Origin: Erythrobacter rubeus
GTDB lineage: Bacteria > Pseudomonadota > Alphaproteobacteria > Sphingomonadales > Sphingomonadaceae
DNA length: 64,000 nt
NCBI RefSeq assembly: GCF_014705715.1
Contig: NZ_JACXLC010000001.1
Coordinates: 2,293,860 to 2,357,859 of the forward strand
Direction: 5' to 3'
The position numbers and the translations under genes were made by a program. Positions 34,733 to 43,438 of this stretch are shown piece after piece; positions within the stretch are counted from its first letter, which is position 1, and each line of letters begins with the position of its first letter. The notes under the pieces are model-generated. The model ran no database searches. It was not told the DNA's origin and was given only the letters and a program-made list of their open reading frames with translations.

Positions 34733-36226
34733 CTATTCATCCAGGTCAGCCGCGCTGTCCTCATTTCGTTCGCGCATTCCGGCTGGCACGGCGCTTTCAT
34801 TCATCGGACCCGCCGTCTGCCATCCGCCACCGAGCGCCTTGTAGATTGCGATCAGCGAGATGAAGGTTTGCGTCCGGCTCACCACGTGCTGGGTTTCGTT
34901 TTCCAAAGCGACGCGCTCGGAATCGAGGACCTGCAGGAAATCGTCGACGCCGTTCTGGTATCGCAGCCGGGCGAGACGCGCTGCCTCCTGAGACGCTTCG
35001 GCGGAATCCCGCAGCAGAACTTCGCGCTCCAGCTCATTGGTGTAGGATGAAAGCGCGGATTCGGTCTCTTCAAGCGCCAGCAGCACTGTTTGCTGGTACC
35101 GTGCGGCCGCCGCCACCGACAGCTCGTCGGCCTGATCGACGCGCGCCCTTATCCTCCCGAAATCGAGGATGTTCCAGATAAGCTGCGGACCTACTCCGAA
35201 TGCCAGCGAGTTCGATTCGGGCAGGTCGCCCACGGATTGCGCGGAAAGGCCCACCGATCCAGTAATGCTCACCGTCGGGAAAAAGTCTGCAGCAGCCACG
35301 CCGACAAGCTCGCTTGCCGAAGCCAGCTCGCGCTCGGCGCGGCGAATGTCCGGTCGGCGGCGCAGCAGCTTTGATGCGTCTCCCACGGCGACCAAAGCAG
35401 GCATTGAGGGCAGATCTTCGCTTTCGATCAATTGGTTGAGCAGCGCGGTCGGTTGCCTCCCGGTCAGCACCGAAAGCCGAAAGATGCTCTGATCGATTAG
35501 TGCGCGCAGCGGCGGGATCGTCGCCAGCGTCAGGTCGAGCTGCGCCCGCGCCCGCTCTGTGTCGAGCTTCGTCCCGCGCCCCCCTTCGCGAAGCACCTCC
35601 GTGAGGTCATAGGTCGCGCGCTGGTTCTCGGCATTCCGTTCGGCGACAGCCAATTGCTCCTGCGCCCCTCGCAAGGTGACGTAAGTCGACGCCGTTTCGG
35701 CGGCGAGCGACACGAGAAGGTCATCGCGCGTGGCAATATCGGCCTGCAGATCGGCAGCGGCGGCATCGCGCTGTCCTGCAAGCCTGCCGAACAGATCGAT
35801 CTCCCATGCGGCATCGAAACCCACATCGTAGAGATCGAAATCCGGGATGCTTCCGAAACCGGGAAATGCCTGAGCGTTTTCGGATATCCCCTGACGCTGG
35901 GCAGAAGCGGAAAAATCCCCGTTTGGCAGAAAGTTGCGTTTTTGCAGCCGCAAGACTGCGCGTGACGCCCGCAAGTTCGCTTCGGCCTCCGCCCGGTTAA
36001 GGTTGTTTGCGAATGTCTCTGCAATCAGCGTGTTGAGATCATCCTCACCCAGTTCCCGCCACCATTCGATGACCGGTTCTTCGGCGGCGTATCGATCCGT
36101 ATCGGCGCGGGCGAAAACTGCCCCGTCATCGATTGGATCGGCGGGCGGACCATCATAGTCGCGGACCGAGATGCAGGCTGACAAGCCTACACTGAGCGCA
36201 GTGGCAGTCAGGACGCGCCAGTTCAT
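34733..36226 (-). CDS. RND efflux outer-membrane factor lipoprotein (NodT/OprM family)
   Basis: A 497-residue TolC-like channel. The N-terminus has a lipoprotein signal with lipobox LSAC (Cys18). Family features are the paired OEP repeats (QRDAAAADLQADIATRDDLL... and the later LSVAAAARYQQTVLLALEETESALSSY) and LIWNILDFGRIRARVDQA. It provides the outer-membrane duct for the pump encoded upstream, and it overlaps the permease gene by four bases. The C-terminus is extended by a polar tail. Confidence 0.93.
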   Translation of the reverse strand: MNWRVLTATALSVGLSACISVRDYDGPPADPIDDGAVFARADTDRYAAEEPVIEWWRELGEDDLNTLIAETFANNLNRAEAEANLRASRAVLRLQKRNFLPNGDFSASAQRQGISENAQAFPGFGSIPDFDLYDVGFDAAWEIDLFGRLAGQRDAAAADLQADIATRDDLLVSLAAETASTYVTLRGAQEQLAVAERNAENQRATYDLTEVLREGGRGTKLDTERARAQLDLTLATIPPLRALIDQSIFRLSVLTGRQPTALLNQLIESEDLPSMPALVAVGDASKLLRRRPDIRRAERELASASELVGVAAADFFPTVSITGSVGLSAQSVGDLPESNSLAFGVGPQLIWNILDFGRIRARVDQADELSVAAAARYQQTVLLALEETESALSSYTNELEREVLLRDSAEASQEAARLARLRYQNGVDDFLQVLDSERVALENETQHVVSRTQTFISLIAIYKALGGGWQTAGPMNESAVPAGMRERNEDSAADLDE

Positions 36227-39200
36227 GCTGGCTCTCCCTGCGGGCCGTCACCGCTTTCGTCCGCTTCGCCGTCATCGCGCCGATCTTCCTTGGCGAGCGC
36301 CTTCTTCTCCCGGCGACCGGCGAACCAATCGCTCATGTTGCGGGTAAGAATGTAGAACGCGGGCGTGAAGAACAGCCCAAACAGCGTGACCCCGATCATC
36401 CCGGCAAACACGGCCGTTCCGAGCGATTGACGCATTTCGAAACCGGCGCCGCTGGCGATGACGAGCGGAACGACCCCGAGAATGAATGCGAAACTCGTCA
36501 TCAGGATCGGGCGGAGCCTCAGCCGTGCGGCCTCGACCGTCGCTTCGTACCGATCCATTCCGGCTTCCTCCCGCTGGCGAGCGAACTCGACGATCAGGAT
36601 CGCGTTCTTGGACGCCAGACCGATCAACACGACCAGACCGATCTGCGTCAGGATATTGTTGTCGATACCCCGCAGATTGACCCCGATAATGGCCGAGAGC
36701 AGGCACATCGGCACGATCAGGATGATCGATAAGGGCACAAGCCAGCTTTCGTATTGTGCGGCCAGCAAGAGAAAGATCACGATGACCGCGAACACGAAGA
36801 CGAGGCTGGCGGTCGACCCGGCATTGGTCTCCTGAAAAGCCAGGCCGGTCCATTCGAAGTCGAACCCGTCGGGCAGGACCTCTCCTGCCAGCTCCTCCAT
36901 CGCGGCGAGCGCTTCGCCCGAGCTGTATCCGGGTGCCGGGCTGCCGTCGATTTCCGCCGCTGCATAGAGATTGTAGCGCGGTTGGCGCGAAGGCCCGGTG
37001 ATATCGCGGAAATTCACCACGCTGCCGATTGGCACCATTTCTCCGGTCGTGGCATTGCGGCTGTAGAGCGCGGAAATATCGCTTTCATCCATGCGGAACG
37101 GGGCATCGGCCTGCGCCGTCACACGGTAGGTCCGCCCAAGCAGGTTGAAATCGTTCACGAACGATGACCCGAGATAGACTTCCAGCGTGCCGAACAGATC
37201 GGACAGGGGCACGCCCAATTGCTGCGCCTTGACCCGATCGATATCGAGATACAGTTGCGGCGTTCCGGTTTCGTAGACGGTGAAGACGTTCGACAGTCGC
37301 GGGTCGGCGTTGGCGGCCGCGATCAGCTCCTGCGTTGCGCCCACCAACGGGTCCGCGCCGCGCCCTCCGCGGTCCTGCACCATCATGCGAAAACCGCCAG
37401 CATTGCCGATACCGCGCACCGGCGGCGGCGCGATGACGATGATGAATGCCTCATCGATTGCCGCAAGCCTTTGATTGAGCGTCGCCAGCATTTCCGGCGC
37501 GGGAGGCCTGTCGGCGAACGGTTCCATCACGGAGAAGATCGCACCGGCATTGGGCGAGTTGGTGAAAGTCGCACCGTTGAACCCGGCAAATCCAGCCGTG
37601 TTGGCAAAGCCCGGCGTCGAAAGGATGACCTCGGTCGCCTCCTGCACAACCGCGTCCGTCCGGTCTAGGGAGGAACCCGGCGGCAATTGTATCGCGACGA
37701 TCAGATATCCCTGGTCCTGCTCGGGTATGAAGCCTGTCGCCGTGTCGTTGAACCGCCATACGGTCGCGCCGATCAGCAGCGCGTAGACCACCATCACGAT
37801 GCCGATCCTTCGTATCACCTTGCCGGTAACATCGCCGAACTGCTCACTGAGACGATCGAAATTGCGGTTGAACCAATCGAAGAACCTCTGCAGCAGCGCC
37901 TTGGCCTTGAGGCCTATCGCAGTCAGGCGCCCTTTCGCTCCGCTGCCGGAATGTGCTCCGGCACCCTCGCTCGCTAGCTCTGCCTTTCTCGCAAGTTCAT
38001 CGGCGTCCGCTTCCTCATGCCTCAGCAGGATGGCGGCCAAGGCCGGCGAGAGGGTGAGCGAGTTGAATGCGGAGAAAATCGTGGCGGTCGCAATGGTCAG
38101 CGCGAACTGCTGATAGAATTGTCCCTGGATGCCGCTGATAAAGGCGGTCGGGATGAACACCGCGGAGAGCACGAGCGCGATTGCGATCAGCGCGCCGCCG
38201 ACCTCGTCCATGGTCGCATGTGCCGCTTCCTTCGGCGACTTTCCCGCCCGCAGCTCGCGCTCGACATTCTCGACCACCACGATCGCGTCATCGACCACGA
38301 TACCGATCGCCAGCACCATGCCGAACAATGTCAGGTTGTTGATGGAAAACCCGAGCCCGGCCATTACCGAGAAGGTACCGATAAGCGACACCGGAATGGC
38401 GAGGATCGGGATGATCGCCGCGCGCCAGCTCTGGAGGAAGATGAACACAACAATCGACACGAGGATGACCGCCTCGACGATGGTCACGTAGACCTCGTTC
38501 ACACCTTCCGCGATGAATTCGGTCGGGTTGTAGATGATGTCGTATTCCAGACCGGGCGGGAATTGCTGGCTGAGCTCCTCGATGGTTTCCTCGATCCCGG
38601 CAGCGGTATCGAGCGCGTTCGATCCCGGGCGCTGGAAGATCGCGATCGCGACGGCGGGACTGTCATCGAGATAGGCGTTGGTCGAATAATCCTGCGCGCC
38701 TAGTTCGACGCGGCCGATATCGCTTACCCTTACCTGACGACCGTCCGGGGCGGTGCGAACCACGACATCCTCGAACTGATCGGGGCTCTCCAGCCTCCCC
38801 AGTGTCCGCACCGCAACTTGGCGCGCCGATGTCCCCTCCACGGGCGGCTGCCCCAAGGTGCCTGATGCGACCTGCACGTTCTGCGCTCGCAGTGCGCCGA
38901 CAACGTCTTGCGGCGTGATGCTGAGCGCCGCCATGCGGTCCGGATCGAGCCAGATGCGCATGGAATATTCGCGCGCACCGAAAATGGTGATCGACCCCAC
39001 CCCGTCGAGCCGCGCCAGAGTGTCGCGGATCTGCAGCAGCGCGTAGTTCGAGATATAAAGCTGGTCGCGGCTTTCATCGGGCGAAAACAGATGGACCACG
39101 GTCAAAAGGTCGGGCGAGCTTTTCTGAGTGATCACACCCAGACGCCTGACCGGCTCCGGCAATCGCGGCTCCGCGATCGAGACGCGGTTCTGCACCAGCA

Positions 39201-39519
39201 CCTGCGCCTCGTCGAGGTCCGTCCCCAAAGCGAAGGTGATGGTGATGGTCAGCCGCCCATCGTCGGTCGCCTGACTCGACAGATAGAGCATGTTCTCGAC
39301 GCCGTTGAGCTCCTGCTCGATCGGTGTCGCGACCGTGTCGGCCACAACGTCTGCGCCCGCACCGGGATATGTCGCCGTTACCGTGATCGTCGGCGGGGCA
39401 ATTTCGGGATATTGCGCAACCGGCAGGCTGAAATAGCTGACAGCGCCGAACAAGACGATGAGGATCGAGACGACGGCCGCGAAGATCGGGCGCTCGATGA
39501 AAAAATGCGGAAACTTCAT
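36223..39519 (-). CDS. RND multidrug efflux permease (HAE1/AcrB type)
   Basis: A 1098-residue inner-membrane pump with twelve helices and two large periplasmic loops. Hallmarks: FFIERPIFAAVVSILIVLFG at the start, VLAIGIVVDDAIVVVENVERE with the proton-relay Asp pair, and the second-half GLVVLIGLASKNAILIVEFARQ. It is 50-60 residues longer than AcrB because of a charged insertion after helix six (EEADADELARKAELASEG... to about FDWFNRNFD) and a charged C-terminal tail. It exports amphiphilic compounds in exchange for protons. It overlaps both neighbours (ATGA at each end). Confidence 0.95.
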   Translation of the reverse strand: MKFPHFFIERPIFAAVVSILIVLFGAVSYFSLPVAQYPEIAPPTITVTATYPGAGADVVADTVATPIEQELNGVENMLYLSSQATDDGRLTITITFALGTDLDEAQVLVQNRVSIAEPRLPEPVRRLGVITQKSSPDLLTVVHLFSPDESRDQLYISNYALLQIRDTLARLDGVGSITIFGAREYSMRIWLDPDRMAALSITPQDVVGALRAQNVQVASGTLGQPPVEGTSARQVAVRTLGRLESPDQFEDVVVRTAPDGRQVRVSDIGRVELGAQDYSTNAYLDDSPAVAIAIFQRPGSNALDTAAGIEETIEELSQQFPPGLEYDIIYNPTEFIAEGVNEVYVTIVEAVILVSIVVFIFLQSWRAAIIPILAIPVSLIGTFSVMAGLGFSINNLTLFGMVLAIGIVVDDAIVVVENVERELRAGKSPKEAAHATMDEVGGALIAIALVLSAVFIPTAFISGIQGQFYQQFALTIATATIFSAFNSLTLSPALAAILLRHEEADADELARKAELASEGAGAHSGSGAKGRLTAIGLKAKALLQRFFDWFNRNFDRLSEQFGDVTGKVIRRIGIVMVVYALLIGATVWRFNDTATGFIPEQDQGYLIVAIQLPPGSSLDRTDAVVQEATEVILSTPGFANTAGFAGFNGATFTNSPNAGAIFSVMEPFADRPPAPEMLATLNQRLAAIDEAFIIVIAPPPVRGIGNAGGFRMMVQDRGGRGADPLVGATQELIAAANADPRLSNVFTVYETGTPQLYLDIDRVKAQQLGVPLSDLFGTLEVYLGSSFVNDFNLLGRTYRVTAQADAPFRMDESDISALYSRNATTGEMVPIGSVVNFRDITGPSRQPRYNLYAAAEIDGSPAPGYSSGEALAAMEELAGEVLPDGFDFEWTGLAFQETNAGSTASLVFVFAVIVIFLLLAAQYESWLVPLSIILIVPMCLLSAIIGVNLRGIDNNILTQIGLVVLIGLASKNAILIVEFARQREEAGMDRYEATVEAARLRLRPILMTSFAFILGVVPLVIASGAGFEMRQSLGTAVFAGMIGVTLFGLFFTPAFYILTRNMSDWFAGRREKKALAKEDRRDDGEADESGDGPQGEPA

Positions 39520-40721
39520 TGCGCCGCTGCCAATTCAGCGGTTTCCGCACTCCTCTTCGCTGTTTCTTCTGGCGGTGGTTCTTCACCCGCAATCGTCACC
39601 GGATTTCCTGGCCGCGCCCGCATCAGCCCGCCTGTGACCAGTCGATCGTCCCTCGTGAGCCCGGACCGAATCACCCGCATGCCGTCTTCGAGCACCGGTC
39701 CAAGCTCGACCACTCGCTGTTGGACGATGTTCTGATCATCGACGATCAGAACGACCTTGTCCGACTGGTCCGCCAGAATAGCCGTATCGGGCACCAGCAC
39801 CGCATTGTATTCACCGGAACCAAGCAGCCGGAGACGCCCGAACATACCCGGTATGAAAATCCCGTCGGGATTGGCAAATATCGCGCGGCCCTCGACAGTG
39901 CCGGTTTGGGTGTCGATCGCGTTGTCGACGAAACTCATTTCGCCGCTGTGCACGAAGTCGGCTTCATCCTGCAGACGCAGCATGACCGGGTTGGCGATTT
40001 CACGAGAGGATGGGCGACTGCCTTCGCGCGCCTGCCGCCGGTATTTGAGATAGGCCGCCTCATCCGCAGTGAAAATGAACTCGATCGGATCGAGCGAAAA
40101 GACGGTCGTGAGGAGCGTCGCCTGCGCGCCGCTGCCCGATACGAGGTTGCCGCGCGTCACTTCGCGCGATCCTACGCGGCCCGATATGGGCGAGGTTACG
40201 CGGGTGAATTCGAGATCGAGCTGCGCCTGCCTGAGGTTCGCCTGTGCTGCGGCGACCGAGGCGATGCTTTCCTGACGAGCTTGCACGCGCGAATCGTACT
40301 CTTCTTTGCTGATCGCCTCTTCTTCGAGCAGGAATTCCGCGCGCCCCAGATCGGCGATGGCCAGGTCCCTGCGGGTCAGCGTTGCCTGCAGATCGGCCTG
40401 CGAACGGGCGACAGCCGCCTCGAATGGCCGCGGGTCGATGGTGAAGAGCAATTGTCCCCGCCGGACAAGCGCGCCTTCACGGAAATGCGAGTCGCGCAGG
40501 TATCCGCTGACACGGGCGCGGACTTCCACACCTTCGACCGCATCGAACTGGCCGGTATATTCGTCCCAATCGTTGATCAGGCGGATTTCTGGCGTGGACA
40601 CCGTCACTTCAGGAGGGGGCGGTGTTTCCTCCCCGCTTCCACCCGAACAACCGGTCAAAATCGTTGCCGCCGAGAATATAGCGAGCAGGCCGCCAACGTT
40701 GAACCCAAAAAGCTTTGGCAT
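39516..40721 (-). CDS. RND efflux membrane fusion protein
   Basis: A 401-residue AcrA/MexE-type periplasmic adaptor. A lipoprotein signal (MPKLFGFNVGGLLAIFSAA... ILTGC, Cys25) begins at the ATG 40719-40721, chosen over an upstream start at 40823 that adds unrelated residues. The biotinyl-lipoyl halves (VEVRARVSGYLRDSHFREGALVRRGQLLFTIDPRPF and TSPISGRVG) flank a helical hairpin. It joins the permease to the outer-membrane factor. No regulator gene adjoins the operon; the divergent gene is an MFS exporter. Confidence 0.93.
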   Translation of the reverse strand: MPKLFGFNVGGLLAIFSAATILTGCSGGSGEETPPPPEVTVSTPEIRLINDWDEYTGQFDAVEGVEVRARVSGYLRDSHFREGALVRRGQLLFTIDPRPFEAAVARSQADLQATLTRRDLAIADLGRAEFLLEEEAISKEEYDSRVQARQESIASVAAAQANLRQAQLDLEFTRVTSPISGRVGSREVTRGNLVSGSGAQATLLTTVFSLDPIEFIFTADEAAYLKYRRQAREGSRPSSREIANPVMLRLQDEADFVHSGEMSFVDNAIDTQTGTVEGRAIFANPDGIFIPGMFGRLRLLGSGEYNAVLVPDTAILADQSDKVVLIVDDQNIVQQRVVELGPVLEDGMRVIRSGLTRDDRLVTGGLMRARPGNPVTIAGEEPPPEETAKRSAETAELAAAQ

Positions 40722-40784
40722 GCTGTCGACCCCGATTGCCTGAACTTGATCTGAATCAGTTAGCAGAAACATTTTCGGAATTTC

Positions 40785-40813
40785 TACTGAATTTTTGCGA
40801 CAAGTGCTGTCAA
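40785..40813 (-). promoter_or_regulatory. Possible promoter of the RND operon
   Basis: On the minus strand, TTGACA (40808-40813) is a perfect -35 box. Seventeen bases downstream is TCAGTA (40785-40790), a poor -10 box. The location, about 65 bases before the membrane fusion protein start, is suitable. The surrounding 40740-40850 region is noticeably AT-rich. Confidence 0.4.
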
Positions 40814-40979
40814 AACTACTCACGTCTCAGCAATTTGCTGCTAATTCACGCTCGATCCATCCCATTTCCGAAAGAGCTTACCGATCGCTACTGCACTGCC
40901 GTCTCCATGCGATGAAGCATCTGCGCTCGGCCAGGGTGCAGGCAGTTGCATCTCGGAAACAGGCACTCTGGTCGCAACC

Positions 40980-42329
40980 GTGCTTGGCTCCTCGCTCGCT
41001 TTCGTTGTGGGTTCGATCATCAACGTGGCTCTACCCTCGATGCAGGCGGAGTTCGCAACCGACGCGGGCGGGGTCCAATGGATCGTCAACGCCTATCTCC
41101 TCCCGCTTTCCGCGCTCGTTCTTGTGGGGGGATCGCTGGGCGACCATTACGGACGGAAGCGCTTGTTCATGCTCGGCCTGGCGATTTTCACCGCCGCGAC
41201 GATTGGCTGCGCTCTGGCGCCCAATCTCGAGATGCTGCTTGTCGCTCGCTTTGCCCAAGGCGTCGGCGCCGCTTTTCTGGCGCCGAACAGCCTCGCGATC
41301 ATCGCCGATGGCTTTCGCGGGGAAAAACGCGGCAAGGCGGTGGGCACCTGGGCCGCAGCCGGAGCGATCGCGGGGGCAGCAGCGCCGGTAATCGGCGGCT
41401 TCGTGATCGACAATCTGGACTGGCGGTGGGCATTTGCGATCGTCATCCCGCCAGCAGCGGCAGCCTGGATTGTCGGCCAGCGCAGCATCCGCGAATCGCG
41501 CGAAAGCGCAGAGGAACGCGCGCCGCTCGATCTGACCGGGGCAGCCCTGGCGACCGCCGCGCTCGGTACACTCGTATTCGCGCTCATCAATCTGCCAGAG
41601 AGAGGCGCGCGCGATGCCGCCGTACTGGCTTCCGCATCCGCCGGGATCGCATTCAGCGCAGCTTTCTTCATCGTTGAGAGAAGGAAAAAGGGCGAGGCGA
41701 TGATGCCACTCGGCATCTTCGGATCTATGAGCTTCTCGGGCATCTCGATCCTTACGCTCATGCTGTACGCAGCACTCGGCGGGCTCATGGTGCTCCTGCC
41801 CTACATGTTGATCGAAGGGCTGGAATATTCCGCCACGGCTGCCGGGGCTGCGCTGCTTCCCTTCCCGCTCATCATGGGCGTCCTCTCCCGCACCATGGGC
41901 GGGCTTGCGACCCGCATCGCCATTCGCGTTACACTGACCATCGGTCCGCTACTTGTCGCGTGCGGCTTTGGCCTCTTCGCGCTGATGGCGAACGCCGATC
42001 TCGATTACTGGAGCGATATCCTGCCCGGCCTGATCACCATCGCGGTCGGCATGGCGCTGTGCGTGGCGCCGCTTACGACGGCAGTCATGAATGCGGTCGA
42101 AAACCGCTATGTCGGCGTCGCATCGGGTATCAACAATGCGATATCGCGCATCGCCGGGCTCGTTGCGACCGCGCTGCTGGGTTTTGTCCTGATCGGAACC
42201 GGTGGAGGAGACGCAGACCTGATTTCCGGGTTTGCCAGTGCCTCGTGGGTTGGAGCGATGCTGGCGGCGGCGAGCGCGGGAGCCGCCTTCGCCATGATCA
42301 GGGAGGAAAGCGTACGGGAGGACGCTTAG
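40980..42329 (+). CDS. MFS exporter, DHA2/EmrB-QacA type, start uncertain
   Basis: A 14-helix drug-proton antiporter family member. Clear markers are VNVALPSMQAEFATDAGGVQWIVNAYLL in helices one-two and GGSLGDHYGRKRLFMLG (motif A). The only standard start is GTG at 40980, inside helix one and without a Shine-Dalgarno. The frame stays open upstream to 40845 and encodes CDEASALGQGAGSC and then SETGTLVAT, which looks like the normal family N-terminus, yet no ATG, GTG or TTG occurs there. A rare start codon, or a lost or misread start, is likely. It is divergent from the RND operon and seven bases from a convergent hydrolase gene. Confidence 0.8.
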   Translation: MLGSSLAFVVGSIINVALPSMQAEFATDAGGVQWIVNAYLLPLSALVLVGGSLGDHYGRKRLFMLGLAIFTAATIGCALAPNLEMLLVARFAQGVGAAFLAPNSLAIIADGFRGEKRGKAVGTWAAAGAIAGAAAPVIGGFVIDNLDWRWAFAIVIPPAAAAWIVGQRSIRESRESAEERAPLDLTGAALATAALGTLVFALINLPERGARDAAVLASASAGIAFSAAFFIVERRKKGEAMMPLGIFGSMSFSGISILTLMLYAALGGLMVLLPYMLIEGLEYSATAAGAALLPFPLIMGVLSRTMGGLATRIAIRVTLTIGPLLVACGFGLFALMANADLDYWSDILPGLITIAVGMALCVAPLTTAVMNAVENRYVGVASGINNAISRIAGLVATALLGFVLIGTGGGDADLISGFASASWVGAMLAAASAGAAFAMIREESVREDA

Positions 42330-42336
42330 ATGCGCT

Positions 42337-43386
42337 TTATTGGCACACCTCACCGTCGCTCAAGATGAACTTGCCGAGCGATGCATTGGCCGCCTCCGGG
42401 TCCTGAAACTGGGTCCAATGTCCGACGCCCTCGAACTCGACAACCGTGAGGTCGGGTGTGTCCATCGCCGCGAGGTCCGCCATTTTCTTGACGAAGGTCT
42501 TGTCATCTTTGCCTCTCACGAGAAGCACGGGAATATCGGTCTTCGCGCCGGCCTGCGGCCAATATGAGCTCGCAGGGTCCTGCCCCTCGAATTCGGGAAT
42601 GTTGGCCTTGTACCACTGGATGCCCGCATAGAGCGCCCCTTCGCGGGCAAGCGCTTCACGGAAAAGCGCGCCTTCGCGCTCGCTGAGGACACCGGTATCG
42701 ACCATCCGCTTATATGCGAGATCGTAAAAGGATTGGGCGAATGCATCGGTCGAGGCCTGTTCGCGCTCGATGCCCAGCAACGTTGGCATATAGCTCGATA
42801 CCGAGCGCTGCTCGGGGTCGGTCGCGAGCAGATCGAGCAGCACGTTATATGGCGGCGCGCTGAATATCGCGAGCCGGTCCAGCCGGTCGGGTCGCCACTG
42901 CGCGTAGCTCCAGGCGAGCGCGCCGCCCCAGTCGTGGCCGACAAGCGTTACCTTCTCGCCCGGCGCGAGCTCGGCGATCAGCGCGTCCAGCCGCTTTGCC
43001 AGAGCCTCAACCTTATAGGCTTCGTCAATTAGCGGTTTGGCGGAAAGACCCGCGCCCGGCGCATCCACCGCGATGACGCGGCGGCAGTGCCGAAACGCTT
43101 CCATCTGGTCGCGCCAGACATACCAGAAGCTCGGAAAGCCGTGGACGAAAATGACCGCCGGACCCGCGCCGGCTTCGACATAGTGAATGCGATCGTCGCC
43201 CTCGCCGGTATACCCATGGCGGTACGGGGCGCCGCCGCCCGCAAGCGCGTTGGCATGATCGACAGCAGGGTCAGCCGGGGCGCTTTGCATTGAGTTGGCG
43301 CCGCCTGCCAAGCTCGGATCCTCCGCGGCGTAGGTCGAGCAACCCGCCAGCAGCGCCCCCATCAATGTCAGTCCGAGCAATCGCAT
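42337..43386 (-). CDS. Lipoprotein alpha/beta hydrolase, epoxide hydrolase/dehalogenase-like
   Basis: A 349-residue protein with lipobox LLAGC (Cys16), so likely membrane-anchored in the periplasm or at the outer membrane. The oxyanion region is VIFVHGFPSFWYVWRDQ. The nucleophile elbow GHDWGGALAWS contains Asp rather than Ser, as in epoxide hydrolases and haloalkane dehalogenases; the late His lies in EGVGHWTQFQDPEAA. A Ser-less elbow argues against an ordinary esterase. It is divergent from the PQQ/cytochrome gene across a 52-base shared control region, so the two may be co-regulated. Substrate unknown. Confidence 0.85.
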   Translation of the reverse strand: MRLLGLTLMGALLAGCSTYAAEDPSLAGGANSMQSAPADPAVDHANALAGGGAPYRHGYTGEGDDRIHYVEAGAGPAVIFVHGFPSFWYVWRDQMEAFRHCRRVIAVDAPGAGLSAKPLIDEAYKVEALAKRLDALIAELAPGEKVTLVGHDWGGALAWSYAQWRPDRLDRLAIFSAPPYNVLLDLLATDPEQRSVSSYMPTLLGIEREQASTDAFAQSFYDLAYKRMVDTGVLSEREGALFREALAREGALYAGIQWYKANIPEFEGQDPASSYWPQAGAKTDIPVLLVRGKDDKTFVKKMADLAAMDTPDLTVVEFEGVGHWTQFQDPEAANASLGKFILSDGEVCQ

Positions 43387-43413
43387 TGACAGCCAATCCT
43401 TCTATTGTATGAT
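43386..43413 (+). promoter_or_regulatory. Near-consensus sigma70 promoter of the PQQ-cytochrome gene
   Basis: TTGACA (43386-43391) and TATGAT (43408-43413) are separated by 16 bases, close to the vegetative consensus and much stronger than other promoters in the window. Transcription would start about 18 bases before the ATG at 43439. A G-rich Shine-Dalgarno (GGATGGGG) follows. The -35 overlaps the start codon of the divergent hydrolase gene. Confidence 0.75.
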
Positions 43414-43422
43414 TAGTCAATA
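43403..43422. promoter_or_regulatory. Inverted repeat over the -10 box, candidate TetR operator
   Basis: TATTG (43403-43407) and CAATA (43418-43422) form an inverted repeat with a 10-base centre that contains the -10 box. Binding there would block the strong promoter. The local TetR protein (46385-47029) is the obvious candidate, but the pairing is inferred from position only. Confidence 0.45.
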
Positions 43423-43438
43423 ACGGATGGGGTGAGAA

